Counted from the stretch's first letter, positions 28,168 through 36,085 are shown. The stretch: 64,000 nt of DNA from Pseudomonas paracarnis (GCF_904063055.1 NZ_CAJFCN010000006.1:342453-406452); one strand, 5' to 3'. Notes: generated from the sequence alone by a model not told the origin. Made by a program: numbers and translations.

Positions 28168-29295
28168 TCAGCCCTGCCCGTCAGAGAAATGCACGGCCAG
28201 GCTGAGGTTCGCCGGGTCGTTGATAGCGGCCATGTATTCGTCGACGGTGATTTCGCCAACGCACGGCCGCGCACCGGGTTCAGGCACATAGCCTTGGGCG
28301 ACTTTAAGGGCCAGAGCAACGGCGGCGCAGCTGGGGATTTCCGGGCCTTTGTCATTCAGCGCCGTCAGTTGCACCGCCAGGGACAGCGGTTGCCCTTCTG
28401 CACCAAGGCCTTTCACGTCGATGTACATCGCGCTTTTGCCATCGCCAAAGCGCTCGAACCAAGTACCCAGCCGATGCAGCCGCGCAGCCCAGGCAAGATG
28501 GTCACGCACCACGCCCCACCGCAGCGCCTGGGCCAGCAGACAGTTGGCGACACCGCCAAGCTTGAGCCCCGCACCAGCCTTGAAGCTCAGGGTGTGGGCA
28601 CCATAGCGGCCAGCAAAGATGTCCATGTCGGGCACGTCCACATTCGCCAACACCCGCGTGCCAAGCTCAGGCATTTTGCGCAGCGTCAGGTCCTGCCAGC
28701 CCAGCACTTCATGCACCTGGCCATGCCTGAGCTGCTTGATGGGTTTGCCCGCGTAAGCCAGCACACCTTCGACGGTGGACAGGCCCGGCATCTTGGCCGA
28801 GGAGGAAATACCGTGCTCGATCGAGTCGATACGGGTGAAGCGATAGCGATACTGATCGATGATGGCGGACGACAGCGTCGGCACGGAGCTGCACCCGCTA
28901 AGGATCGCCACGCCTGCCTGCCGTGCTTGTGCATCCAGCACGCTCACGCCGTTGACGAAGGTGCGGCAGTCGGACAAGTCGCAGTAGTTCACGCCAGCGT
29001 CGATGCAACTCTGGGCGACAGCATAGGACTGCCCCTGGAACGGGCCGCCGGTGTGGATCACCCACGTGATGTTCATCGACCGCAAAACGGAGGCGAACCC
29101 GGCTCCCATGGCATCGCCGCACCAGCCCTCGCAAGCGGTGTTCGACTGGCTTTTCAGCTCATCCACCTTGCGCTGCAGCTTATGAGGGTCGCGACCCGAG
29201 ATCACCAGTTCAATGCCCGGCGCCAACACCAGATGCCGGCAAACGATGCTGCCGAAATTGCCGTAGCCACCGACTACCAACACCCTGAGTGTCAT
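28168..29295 (-). CDS. Saccharopine dehydrogenase-like NAD(P)-binding protein
   Basis: A 375-residue protein with an N-terminal Rossmann motif (VVGGYGNFGSIV) and the saccharopine-dehydrogenase NADP domain. The ATG at 29295 is chosen because AGGGAAG lies eight bases upstream and the Rossmann strand starts at once; a longer frame adds an unrelated 34 residues. It pairs with the DUF2269 gene. The reaction is not known. Confidence 0.83.
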   Translation of the reverse strand: MTLRVLVVGGYGNFGSIVCRHLVLAPGIELVISGRDPHKLQRKVDELKSQSNTACEGWCGDAMGAGFASVLRSMNITWVIHTGGPFQGQSYAVAQSCIDAGVNYCDLSDCRTFVNGVSVLDAQARQAGVAILSGCSSVPTLSSAIIDQYRYRFTRIDSIEHGISSSAKMPGLSTVEGVLAYAGKPIKQLRHGQVHEVLGWQDLTLRKMPELGTRVLANVDVPDMDIFAGRYGAHTLSFKAGAGLKLGGVANCLLAQALRWGVVRDHLAWAARLHRLGTWFERFGDGKSAMYIDVKGLGAEGQPLSLAVQLTALNDKGPEIPSCAAVALALKVAQGYVPEPGARPCVGEITVDEYMAAINDPANLSLAVHFSDGQG

Positions 29296-29493
29296 TCCAT
29301 TCTTCCCTAAACAATCGATCATGCGCTGCGCCTGAGGCAGGCTGGCGGCTGAGGCGGCAAAGATACCCGATTTGCTTAACAGCTTGGGCCAGATCAACAG
29401 AAAGAGTGAGAAGAAGGACTACGGTTTTACAGAGCCCTGATCACCAGCCCGCCCCACAAGCCGTCTCAGACCACCTGCAACGGTTTACCGCGA

Positions 29494-29793
29494 TCAATTG
29501 ACTCCAGGCCAGCTCTCTACATATTCAATAGTGAAGTTCGGATAGGAATCGACAATCTGGATCTTGTAATCAGGATAGCTATCGACGGTTTGCCATTTCC
29601 CGACAGAATCCGGCCAGGAATCCACCTTCTTTACTTTGAGGTCGGGGAATTGATTCACCACCTTCACCTTGTAGTCGGGATAGCTGTCCACGAACTGAAT
29701 CTTGCCGTAAATCTTCGACACATCGACCGTCGTACCGGCGTGAGCGCAAAAAGTGCAGGTCAACAGCAAGGAAGCGAGGGCAGCTTTGAACAT
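29494..29793 (-). CDS. Small secreted protein with VDSYPDYK repeats
   Basis: A 99-residue protein with a Sec signal peptide (cleavage likely after CAHA). The mature 79 residues are built almost wholly of an ~11-residue unit, pattern [KQE]xV[DNE][SQ][YFW]P[DN]xx[VI], repeated six times. Examples are VDSYPDYKV, VNQFPDLKV, VDSWPDSV, VDSYPDYKI, VDSYPNFTI and VESWPG. The alternation suggests short beta strands stacking as a solenoid or sheet. Function unknown; probably periplasmic. Confidence 0.8.
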   Translation of the reverse strand: MFKAALASLLLTCTFCAHAGTTVDVSKIYGKIQFVDSYPDYKVKVVNQFPDLKVKKVDSWPDSVGKWQTVDSYPDYKIQIVDSYPNFTIEYVESWPGVN

Positions 29794-30052
29794 GAGTATT
29801 GCATCCTGAAAAATTGAGGCGTCCAGTCTATCGGTAGCCGCGCGGGCCGTGCCGAAAAACGCCTATCCTTTAAACTCACCCGCCCCATTGCAGACGGCGT
29901 CAACATACGCCACACACAACCAACAAAACCGCGGCCGTGGTGAGAGCTGCCGTCCCATGGGTGTTGGGTTAATACTGCTGCTATTCTTTCACCGCACCTC
30001 ATAGCGCGCACTGAAGGCATAAAGGTTAGCGCGCAATCGAAGGAGAATAAAT

Positions 30053-30679
30053 GTGTTCCCATTGGATATTTGGTTAACCTATACCGCCGCCTGCCTACTA
30101 CTTGTGCTTTCCCCTGGGCCGGATAACCTGCTGGCAATCGCCAGAGGTCTAAGCCAGGGCAGACTGGCAGCCGCCATTTCAGGAATAGCTTCTGGCACCG
30201 GTATTCTGTTCCACGTTATGGCCGCCTCCCTTGGGTTAACTCTCTTGATGCAGACCTCGGCGTTGGCCTTCTGGATCGTCAAGGTGATTGGGGCCAGCTA
30301 TTTGCTTTGGCTGGGCATTAAAGTTCTGCGCTCTCGCAGCCTGATCAACTTCCAGCCCACCGCGCGCCAACCGCTTAGGAAGATATTTTTTACCGGTTTT
30401 CTGTCCGCAGCCCTTAACCCAAAGCCGGGCCTGTTTGTGCTCGCCTTCATTCCGCAATTCATCAACCCCCAACTGGGTTCTGTCACTGTGCAAATGATGG
30501 TGTACGGCGCGTGGTTCGCTGGTTTGACCGCACTGGGTTTCGCCCTCATGGGGATTTTTGCTACGGGTCTTTCGGCGTGGTTGCAACGCAAGCCAAAGGT
30601 GGTCAACGGGCTTAATCTGGGCGCGGGTTTCACCTTCGTTGTTTCCGGACTTTCGATAGCAACCCTGAGCCAGAAATAA
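30053..30679 (+). CDS. LysE-family translocator
   Basis: A 208-residue inner-membrane exporter with about six helices and the family motif SPGPDNLLAIARGL near residue 20. It starts at GTG 30053, eight bases after AGGAG. An overlapping ATG two bases upstream is out of frame. Members export amino acids or related small molecules. Substrate unknown. Confidence 0.88.
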   Translation: MFPLDIWLTYTAACLLLVLSPGPDNLLAIARGLSQGRLAAAISGIASGTGILFHVMAASLGLTLLMQTSALAFWIVKVIGASYLLWLGIKVLRSRSLINFQPTARQPLRKIFFTGFLSAALNPKPGLFVLAFIPQFINPQLGSVTVQMMVYGAWFAGLTALGFALMGIFATGLSAWLQRKPKVVNGLNLGAGFTFVVSGLSIATLSQK

Positions 30680-30740
30680 CATGAGGGTTCCGTCGGCGAA
30701 GTTAGCTATAAAACACAACGCTGTGCGGGCCATAAAATAC

Positions 30741-30760
30741 ATAAATCCGTCCCCTTTTCC
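30741..30760 (+). repeat. ATAAATCCGTC motif at a truncation boundary (copy 1)
   Basis: ATAAATCCGTCCCCTTTT lies directly before the point where similarity to the EamA gene begins. A near-identical copy sits at 31761-31780 before another 5'-truncated gene. Confidence 0.6.
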
Positions 30761-30761
30761 C

Positions 30762-31058
30762 TTTTTCGGTGCTGCAGTGGCGTTGCTGGTATTTGGCGAA
30801 TCGGTGGCCGCGGCCTTCTGGATTGCCTCGGCGCTGATGGCCGTGGGCGTGTGGCTGCACCTGACGGAGCGGCATGCCCATGAGCATCTGCATGAGGCAA
30901 CGCAACATGGGCATTGGCATGTGCTTGATGAGCATCATCAACATGAGCATGGGTTTGAGTGGGACTCGAAGGTGCCTCATAGCCATGTGCATGCACATGG
31001 GGTGATGAGGCATAGCCATGCGCATTTTCCGGATGTGCATCATCGGCATAGGCATTGA
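30762..31058 (+). pseudogene. Duplicated 3' fragment of the EamA transporter gene
   Basis: From about 30762 to the stop at 31058 the sequence matches the last ~98 codons of the EamA gene at 26372-26669, including the His-rich tail and the final HAHFPDVHHRHRH. The copy lacks all upstream membrane segments and has a few substitutions. An open frame reads back to 30681, just after the LysE stop, but that N-terminal part has no relation to EamA. It is probably a non-functional relic of duplication or recombination. Confidence 0.8.
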
Positions 31059-31250
31059 GCGCGGGTACTGGTGGCTTTGGGCAACGTCCTACACTCCATT
31101 CAGAAGCGACAGGCTGCCTTTTTAAAATCGCCACACCTATAGTCTCTCGGTCGCTCACATAGCGACCGGGTTTGGCGACTCGACGATAAATCGATAGAAA
31201 CTCCCCCTATGTATTTGCGGGATGCTTCTGCGCGCAATAAGCTGCTCGAC

Positions 31251-31327
31251 GGTAGCTGTGCGCGGGAGACCTTCGGGTCTGCCGGTTTTTCCGATTGTCC
31301 CGGTTCGCCAACCTGCGTACAGCTGCC
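31251..31327 (+). ncRNA. Structured RNA leader, C4-antisense-RNA-like
   Basis: GGTAGCTGTGCGC at 31251 can pair over its full length with GCGTACAGCTGCC ending at 31327, with only G-U wobbles. Inside are a UUCG-capped hairpin (AGACC-TTCG-GGTCT) and GGTT-CGCC-AACC. This branched fold resembles the C4 antisense RNA family. The segment lies 60 bases upstream of a small gene whose ribosome site (GGAG) could pair with an upstream CTCC. It may be a regulatory leader or a separate small RNA. The family name is from memory and not checked. Confidence 0.55.
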
Positions 31328-31386
31328 ACCCTTTTGTTTGGCGACAAATGTGTGGCTGCTCTCCTCTGACAACCGGAGTTTTACAC

Positions 31387-31656
31387 ATGAACCAATACAT
31401 TGCCCTCACCAGCAACGACAGCGCCACTCCTGCCCTTTTTGTTGATACCACCGTGCCGCTGGAAATACTCCTCGACGCCGCGACCTATCGACTTCGTGCC
31501 GTTACACAAGTCCTTGAGAACCTTGCTCTACGTAGTGAAATCAGTAGTGATGCGGTGGTGCTCAGTGATTTTGCACTGCTCTGCTCAATTCCGCTGCGGG
31601 ACGGGTGCGATTTGCTCGATGTGATTGGACGACGGATGGATGTGCCGAGCGCGTGA
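31387..31656 (+). CDS. Small DUF3077-like protein
   Basis: An 89-residue acidic protein with no signal peptide. The ATG at 31387 follows CCGGAG by eight bases. The VDTTVPLEILLDAATYRL start and the helix that follows resemble small DUF3077 proteins common in Pseudomonas. Function unknown. A structured RNA precedes it and a strong terminator follows it, so it is a self-contained unit. Confidence 0.7.
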   Translation: MNQYIALTSNDSATPALFVDTTVPLEILLDAATYRLRAVTQVLENLALRSEISSDAVVLSDFALLCSIPLRDGCDLLDVIGRRMDVPSA

Positions 31657-31690
31657 CCTAAGAAATCTACGTTCTCAAACTTAAAAACTA

Positions 31691-31726
31691 CAATCCCTCT
31701 GGTTCCCTCTCAAACCAGAGGGATTG
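31691..31726 (+). terminator. Rho-independent terminator-like hairpin
   Basis: CAATCCCTCTGGTT and AACCAGAGGGATTG are perfectly complementary across a 7-8 base loop and are followed by TTTG. It lies 35 bases after the DUF3077-like gene. Confidence 0.7.
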
Positions 31727-31734
31727 TTTGCTTC

Positions 31735-31753
31735 GAATTTGGTAGTGAAGAGA
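31735..31753. repeat. Imperfect copy of the tRNA-Ser 3' region (possible attR)
   Basis: GAATTTGGTAGTGAAGAGA resembles GAATTTGGCGGTGAAGGAGA at 36081-36100, which spans the 3' end of tRNA-Ser. Both are in the same orientation and both follow a terminator hairpin. This could be the distal attachment scar of the reverse transcriptase island. Confidence 0.4.
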
Positions 31754-31760
31754 AAATCAA

Positions 31761-31780
31761 ATAAATCCGTCACCTTTTTC
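31761..31780 (+). repeat. ATAAATCCGTC motif at a truncation boundary (copy 2)
   Basis: ATAAATCCGTCACCTTTT is nearly identical to the motif at 30741 and again sits immediately before a gene fragment that has lost its 5' end. Confidence 0.6.
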
Positions 31781-31782
31781 CT

Positions 31783-32140
31783 AAACGCGATGGATGTGCG
31801 TCAGACCGTTGAACATCTAGCTGGCGTTGGAGTTCGCGTGCATTGTCTAGCATTAGGTGGCGTTGACCTGACAAGTCCGGCAGGCAAGATGACAATGCAG
31901 GTATTGAGCGCTGTAGCCAAGTTTGAACGTGACTTGATGGTAGAACGTACTCAGCAAGGGTTAATACGTGCCAAAGCTGAAGGAAAGCAGTTTGGTCGCC
32001 CCGTCGCAGTAGATACTACAAATAAAGTGCAACGACTAAAAAAGCAGGGGTTAATCCAGACACAGGTTGCCAGCGAATTAGGCGTTGGGATTGCCACAGT
32101 GAAGCGCCATTGCAATGCAAAAATCGCACCTGACAATTGA
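31783..32140 (+). pseudogene. 5'-truncated serine recombinase (resolvase)
   Basis: Similarity to Tn3-type resolvases starts abruptly at NAMDVRQTVEHLAGVG and continues through SAVAKFERDLMVERTQQGL to a C-terminal HTH (TQVASELGVGIATVKRH). The N-terminal catalytic part with the nucleophilic serine is missing. The open frame extends upstream to 31724 but is unrelated there. It is a relic of a mobile element at the left edge of the accessory island. Confidence 0.8.
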
Positions 32141-32182
32141 ATATAAAAACTAACTAAACCGTTCTTTAAACAAGAAGATTAG

Positions 32183-32363
32183 TGCAAGGTGCCCGATAAG
32201 TATAGTGTGTGCAAACGATTAACGTCCGCCACTCCAAAAAAAATGCAAGCGAGACTTCAACATAGCTTCCTAAGGGACCTTCCTAGCCCCCTCAATAAAA
32301 CTTTGAAAAAGTATTCTGACAGCTCTGATGCTACTGCCATAAAGCTTACCGGTACACCTTGCA
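32183..32363 (-). ncRNA. Candidate DRT3 ncRNA downstream of the second reverse transcriptase
   Basis: On the minus strand the segment begins with TGCAAGGTGTACCGGTAAG (32363-32345), 17 bases after the drt3b stop. It ends with CTTATCGGGCACCTTGCA (32200-32183). These arms pair in a long-range stem of 9 plus 8 pairs, with one small internal bulge and one G-U. The tract CACACAC (32211-32205) lies four bases before the 3' arm, where a template next to a boundary helix would be expected. No long open frame fits this strand. DRT3 systems are reported to use an ncRNA with an ACACAC template for GT-repeat DNA, so this is a good candidate. Fold and ends are not tested. Confidence 0.6.
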
Positions 32364-32379
32364 ACGCAATTTTATAGCG

Positions 32380-34359
32380 TCAATAACTTTTCAGCAACTC
32401 TTTTTTCTCAAGCAAAGTCAAAAGCTCCGCTCCATTCCATGAAACGAACCATGGAAATTTGCTTATCTTACAGCGCGCATCAACTGTCTCAGCCTGAGAT
32501 GGTACCTTGTGTGTTACTTGCTTTAAAAGCTTTTCAACTAATGAATTTTTCAACTGATTATCTATGTTTGGGCAGGTCAGGACATCCATCAACAAATACG
32601 TCTTTTCAGCATCCTGCTTTATATCTGTCAAATCTAAAAGCTTACGCCTAATACTCTTCACAACTAAACCCTTTATCTGTGGGTATAGATTAGATGAGCC
32701 AATATAATATAGAAGCGTTATCGTTTCAAAATAGGAAAAATCACGTCCATTTTTCATATCTATTATTGAGGAAAGAGTTTCTCTAGGCAGACTAAAATCA
32801 TCCCCCAAATTCTTTAAAGAAATTAACAAATTCAACGCCTCAAGCAAAGTGTAATCTTTATTTCGCTGAAGTTTTATAAAGTCACTACTTTGAAAGAACT
32901 CAGAACCTAGTATATAGATTAAGCTTTTGATTGCATTTACATCCTCAACCATATGCGCTTCGAAAAATGAACATGCTAAAGTAGACGCCGTATAGATTCT
33001 TACTGAACCTTTATGACTAGGACTTACAGTATAGAAATGAAACATTAGCTCAATAACTATATGAAAGAAATCAGAGTACTTACTCTTATTTTCAGCATCA
33101 TCAAAAACTCTCCCAATATTTGCTTCAGTCACTTTAGTTAGGAGATTGCACAATGCCGAAATAACATATCCGCAAGCCAGTTCATATGCACCGTGCTCAC
33201 CTATGCATGCGGATTTTATGTCATTAAGAAAGCTTACTTTTAACTTATTCCGATTAATAACTCTGCGAGGAATAAAAGTCCTACTGCCCTCTTGGTCGCC
33301 ACGGCCTGTCAAACTATCAGTCAATCGAGCCAACGTAGACTTCACAAGTGTTAGCGACTTGGTTTTTTGTGTTACAAACGGCCGAGAAGCCTTGACTGTC
33401 TTGCTTGAATTAAGATTTAACTTGTATTCCTTAAAACACGCTGCAACGACTTTTGAAATTTTCAACGCATCAGATTCACTGGTCGTAAATATGAAAATAT
33501 CATCCACATAGCGCCTAATAACATAAGAATCACCATAAACAAGGCTTTCATCAAACAACTGTTTTTCTATAACTTGATCAATTTCCTGAAATATCAATTC
33601 AGCGAAAATTCGACTTGTCTCTGGACCAATGACTATCCCAGCAGTTTCATTATAGTTGCAAGCCTGCATCACCCTATCAAACACACTACCTAAAGAGTTC
33701 TTAACATTGGAGTGCTGTTTTGAATAGACCTTTGTTTTCAATGCCCAGGTGATTGAGTGAGTGTATATACTATCAAAGCACTTTGATATATCAAGTGACC
33801 AGAACGAAGAAAAACGCTGCTCTAGCTTAAGAAACTCTTGCGAGTCAAAAAACTTATAAAGTCGCGTATAGCCGCCATATGAAAAGTATGAAGACAAAAA
33901 CTTATGCCTTGATTCATCTCCAGTGTTCGCGATATTTTTTGTACGATATTTACTAATATTTTGCTTTGGGTTTTTTATATAATACTTGCTGGCAATCTTT
34001 AGCGGAAAACGGATACTGAACAAACTTTTTCGACACTCCATCAGTATTTGCTGATCAAACACCTGATAAAGATCAACAAACTTCATCTGCGCACCAGGAT
34101 GTAGCAACGCAAGCGTACGAAACGAATCATCATCCTTTCGGATTTTATACATCAGAGGTATAGAATATTCGGAATGCTCATGGCCCGCAAAAAGGTATTC
34201 AATTACATTTGATATATCACTTCTACCATCTCTGTATTTTTTGATATGCCAATAGAAACCCAGATTGCTAAAAAGAACCGGGACTTCATAAGGGCAAGTC
34301 TCAGTTAAAAGAATACGACTGTAGTCTTCTTTATGAACGCGGCGCATATTACCTATCAT
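32380..34359 (-). CDS. drt3b: Antiviral reverse transcriptase, Drt3b-like
   Basis: A 659-residue RNA-directed DNA polymerase. RT motif A reads LDISKCFDSI (near residues 189-198), motif B region is AGIVIGPETSRIFAEL, and the catalytic motif C is YVDD (284-287). About 370 residues follow the RT core and are rich in predicted helices, with no recognised domain. The ATG at 34359 overlaps the preceding stop (TAATG); a GTG four codons earlier is also in frame. Base composition is strongly AT-rich against the flanks. Its place as the second of two adjacent RT genes fits Drt3b (UG8-type). Subtype assignment is from architecture, not a profile search. Confidence 0.82.
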   Translation of the reverse strand: MIGNMRRVHKEDYSRILLTETCPYEVPVLFSNLGFYWHIKKYRDGRSDISNVIEYLFAGHEHSEYSIPLMYKIRKDDDSFRTLALLHPGAQMKFVDLYQVFDQQILMECRKSLFSIRFPLKIASKYYIKNPKQNISKYRTKNIANTGDESRHKFLSSYFSYGGYTRLYKFFDSQEFLKLEQRFSSFWSLDISKCFDSIYTHSITWALKTKVYSKQHSNVKNSLGSVFDRVMQACNYNETAGIVIGPETSRIFAELIFQEIDQVIEKQLFDESLVYGDSYVIRRYVDDIFIFTTSESDALKISKVVAACFKEYKLNLNSSKTVKASRPFVTQKTKSLTLVKSTLARLTDSLTGRGDQEGSRTFIPRRVINRNKLKVSFLNDIKSACIGEHGAYELACGYVISALCNLLTKVTEANIGRVFDDAENKSKYSDFFHIVIELMFHFYTVSPSHKGSVRIYTASTLACSFFEAHMVEDVNAIKSLIYILGSEFFQSSDFIKLQRNKDYTLLEALNLLISLKNLGDDFSLPRETLSSIIDMKNGRDFSYFETITLLYYIGSSNLYPQIKGLVVKSIRRKLLDLTDIKQDAEKTYLLMDVLTCPNIDNQLKNSLVEKLLKQVTHKVPSQAETVDARCKISKFPWFVSWNGAELLTLLEKKELLKSY

Positions 34360-35621
34360 TATATCCAGCACTCCTTTACTGTTTTCAGGATTTGGTAGGT
34401 AAACGAATGAAACCGCGCCTTTTTGAAACCTGAAGAAAAACTATAACCTGCCAACTCTCTTCGCTGGGAAAGTGTTAAACACTGAATTATACGAAAAGAC
34501 AGAGGATGGGACGTTGAGAAAAGCAATCCATGCAGAAACCCATCAAGCGTGCTTAATGCACATCGGTGATTATTATTTTTATGTATGTAATTATAATATA
34601 TCCCTGTCTTTATGTTTATGCCTGATATCGGGTCAGTAATATGATAATTTCCAGCCAACGCTTTAATTCGACACTTTAACAATCGATATTCTGTATACCC
34701 TTGCGCTCCAGAAATATAGTTACAAAATGAAGATATGAGTCGCGCTTTTATTTTTTCGACTTTCGACGAGGAAATATCAATCAGGACTCTTCTTTGCTTA
34801 TACTTGGACTGATTAATTGAGCTGTTGCGATTGAAAATCTTGAATTCATACCCCAAAAACTCAAAACTATTAAAGGATTCTAAACTAGCGTCATCTCTTG
34901 ACTTTGGCACGGCTATATAAGTGCGTTTGTTACCTTCATGAAATTCAAGTCCTTCAAACAAAACCGCGTCTAGCTCATCCTCGAAATTCTTTCTTGAAGT
35001 GTGGCCCGATGTAATTATTAAGATATCATCTACAAATCGACCATAGTAAAACACTTCCGGCATATGCCTAATCTTTGAATCAAAACTATGCAACGCCAAT
35101 TCAGATAGAGCAGAACTAATGCCCAACCCTCTGGGCAAGCCATCAATTCCTAGCGCACCCAACACGTCAAATAACTCTGAAAGCAATGTTAGAGTTTGCC
35201 ATGAGCACTTTGCATCAAGCATTAATTTATTTAAAATTAATTTTCTATTTACATTCTCATAGAAACTTTTAATATCAAAACGATATACATGGTACGCCCC
35301 ACCTTCTTTCAACAGCGATATAGCATTTCCAATCACTGTTTGGCGATTGGCTTGCTTTATTTTGTAGTTGATTTTTATGTTATTAGCAACCAATCGCGAT
35401 ATTAGTTCGGATTGTAAATTTGTAAAAACGTATCCTTGCTTTCCTGCGACACTAATAGGTCGAAGCGCATTTTGAAATGTATTTTTTTTTGAGATTTTTA
35501 CAAGTGCGGCTGTTGCTTTCTGTCTGCACACATCCGAATTAAACAAAGTCTTATCGGAAAGCTTATCTTTGTAGCCGATACAGTTGAACAGATTCTTTTG
35601 TGTATAGGGGATTTCAATCAT
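34359..35621 (-). CDS. drt3a: Antiviral reverse transcriptase, Drt3a-like
   Basis: A 420-residue reverse transcriptase. Motif A is FDIKSFYENV (about 115-124), motif B region is GLPRGLGISSALSELAL (161-177), motif C is FVDD (196-199), and EFLGYEF (254-260) is the motif D/E region. No maturase, protease or nuclease domain is evident, so it is not a group II intron protein. The gene is AT-rich and overlaps the second RT by one base. Shine-Dalgarno AAGGA sits in the loop of a hairpin that touches the ATG. Two-RT operons of this shape are DRT type 3 (UG3 plus UG8) anti-phage systems. Confidence 0.82.
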   Translation of the reverse strand: MIEIPYTQKNLFNCIGYKDKLSDKTLFNSDVCRQKATAALVKISKKNTFQNALRPISVAGKQGYVFTNLQSELISRLVANNIKINYKIKQANRQTVIGNAISLLKEGGAYHVYRFDIKSFYENVNRKLILNKLMLDAKCSWQTLTLLSELFDVLGALGIDGLPRGLGISSALSELALHSFDSKIRHMPEVFYYGRFVDDILIITSGHTSRKNFEDELDAVLFEGLEFHEGNKRTYIAVPKSRDDASLESFNSFEFLGYEFKIFNRNSSINQSKYKQRRVLIDISSSKVEKIKARLISSFCNYISGAQGYTEYRLLKCRIKALAGNYHITDPISGINIKTGIYYNYIHKNNNHRCALSTLDGFLHGLLFSTSHPLSFRIIQCLTLSQRRELAGYSFSSGFKKARFHSFTYQILKTVKECWI

Positions 35622-35638
35622 TTGTCATCCTTTGACAA
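35622..35638 (-). promoter_or_regulatory. Hairpin presenting the drt3a ribosome site
   Basis: TTGTCAAAGGATGACAA forms a 6-pair stem with AAGGA, the ribosome site, in its loop. The stem ends at the base before the drt3a ATG. Loop display would favour ribosome access; binding of a protein or RNA here could shut off translation. Confidence 0.55.
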
Positions 35639-35875
35639 CGGCTCGCAATCAAATCACATGTGTGGCTCTCTTTATGGCAAAACAATATCACAGTGTTCAA
35701 GAGTCGCACACCGGTCAGCCAGTCTGAGCTTGCCTAAGCAGACACACCGACTCCCCCTAACCTACCCTCATTGCAAAGGACGTTACAAACCACTTTGCTC
35801 TCTGACTAGACCCACTTCAATCGGCCGAATCAGTTCACTGCAGAGTCGCACCTACAGGAGGGTTTAGAAAAGATA
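35639..35875 (-). other. Structured upstream region of drt3a (leader or second RNA candidate)
   Basis: No gene is evident. The minus strand carries CACACA at 35664-35659. It has a stem GAGTCG (35753-35748) with CGACTC (35706-35701) enclosing the hairpin GCTT-AGGC-AAGC. The element GTGCGACTCT is repeated (35851-35842 and 35709-35700), each copy followed by TGAAC. GAGTCG could pair with either copy. It should contain the promoter and perhaps a structured leader. Confidence 0.4.
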
Positions 35876-36045
35876 CCACCCTATTGCAGAGGTAAAGGGT
35901 CATGAGCCCCATGATGCGTCCATAAGGGGGGGCGCAGGATCAACTGATTACCATACAACGACAAGCCGGTTTGGTGTCAGCTTCAAGCCTGTAATGGATG
36001 ATGTCGGCGCTGGATAGAAATGCTGGGTAGAACCCAGAAATGAAA

Positions 36046-36076
36046 AACCCCCGCAGACCTTTAATCTGCGGGGGTT
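36046..36076. terminator. Terminator hairpin after tRNA-Ser
   Basis: AACCCCCGCAGA and TCTGCGGGGGTT pair across a short loop. On the minus strand it is followed by a run of T, so it probably ends the tRNA-Ser transcript. Confidence 0.8.
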
Positions 36077-36085
36077 TCAAGAATT

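Noticed and set aside
31724..32140. Intact small resolvase gene
   Set aside because: The catalytic N-terminal domain is missing and the upstream codons are unrelated; the reading frame is open by chance.
32439..32651. Small plus-strand frame inside drt3b
   Set aside because: No start signal or family; lies antisense to a conserved RT gene.
32380..35621. Group II intron or retron instead of DRT
   Set aside because: No maturase or endonuclease domain and no intron boundaries. Two RTs in tandem are not typical of retrons and no msr/msd fold was found next to them.
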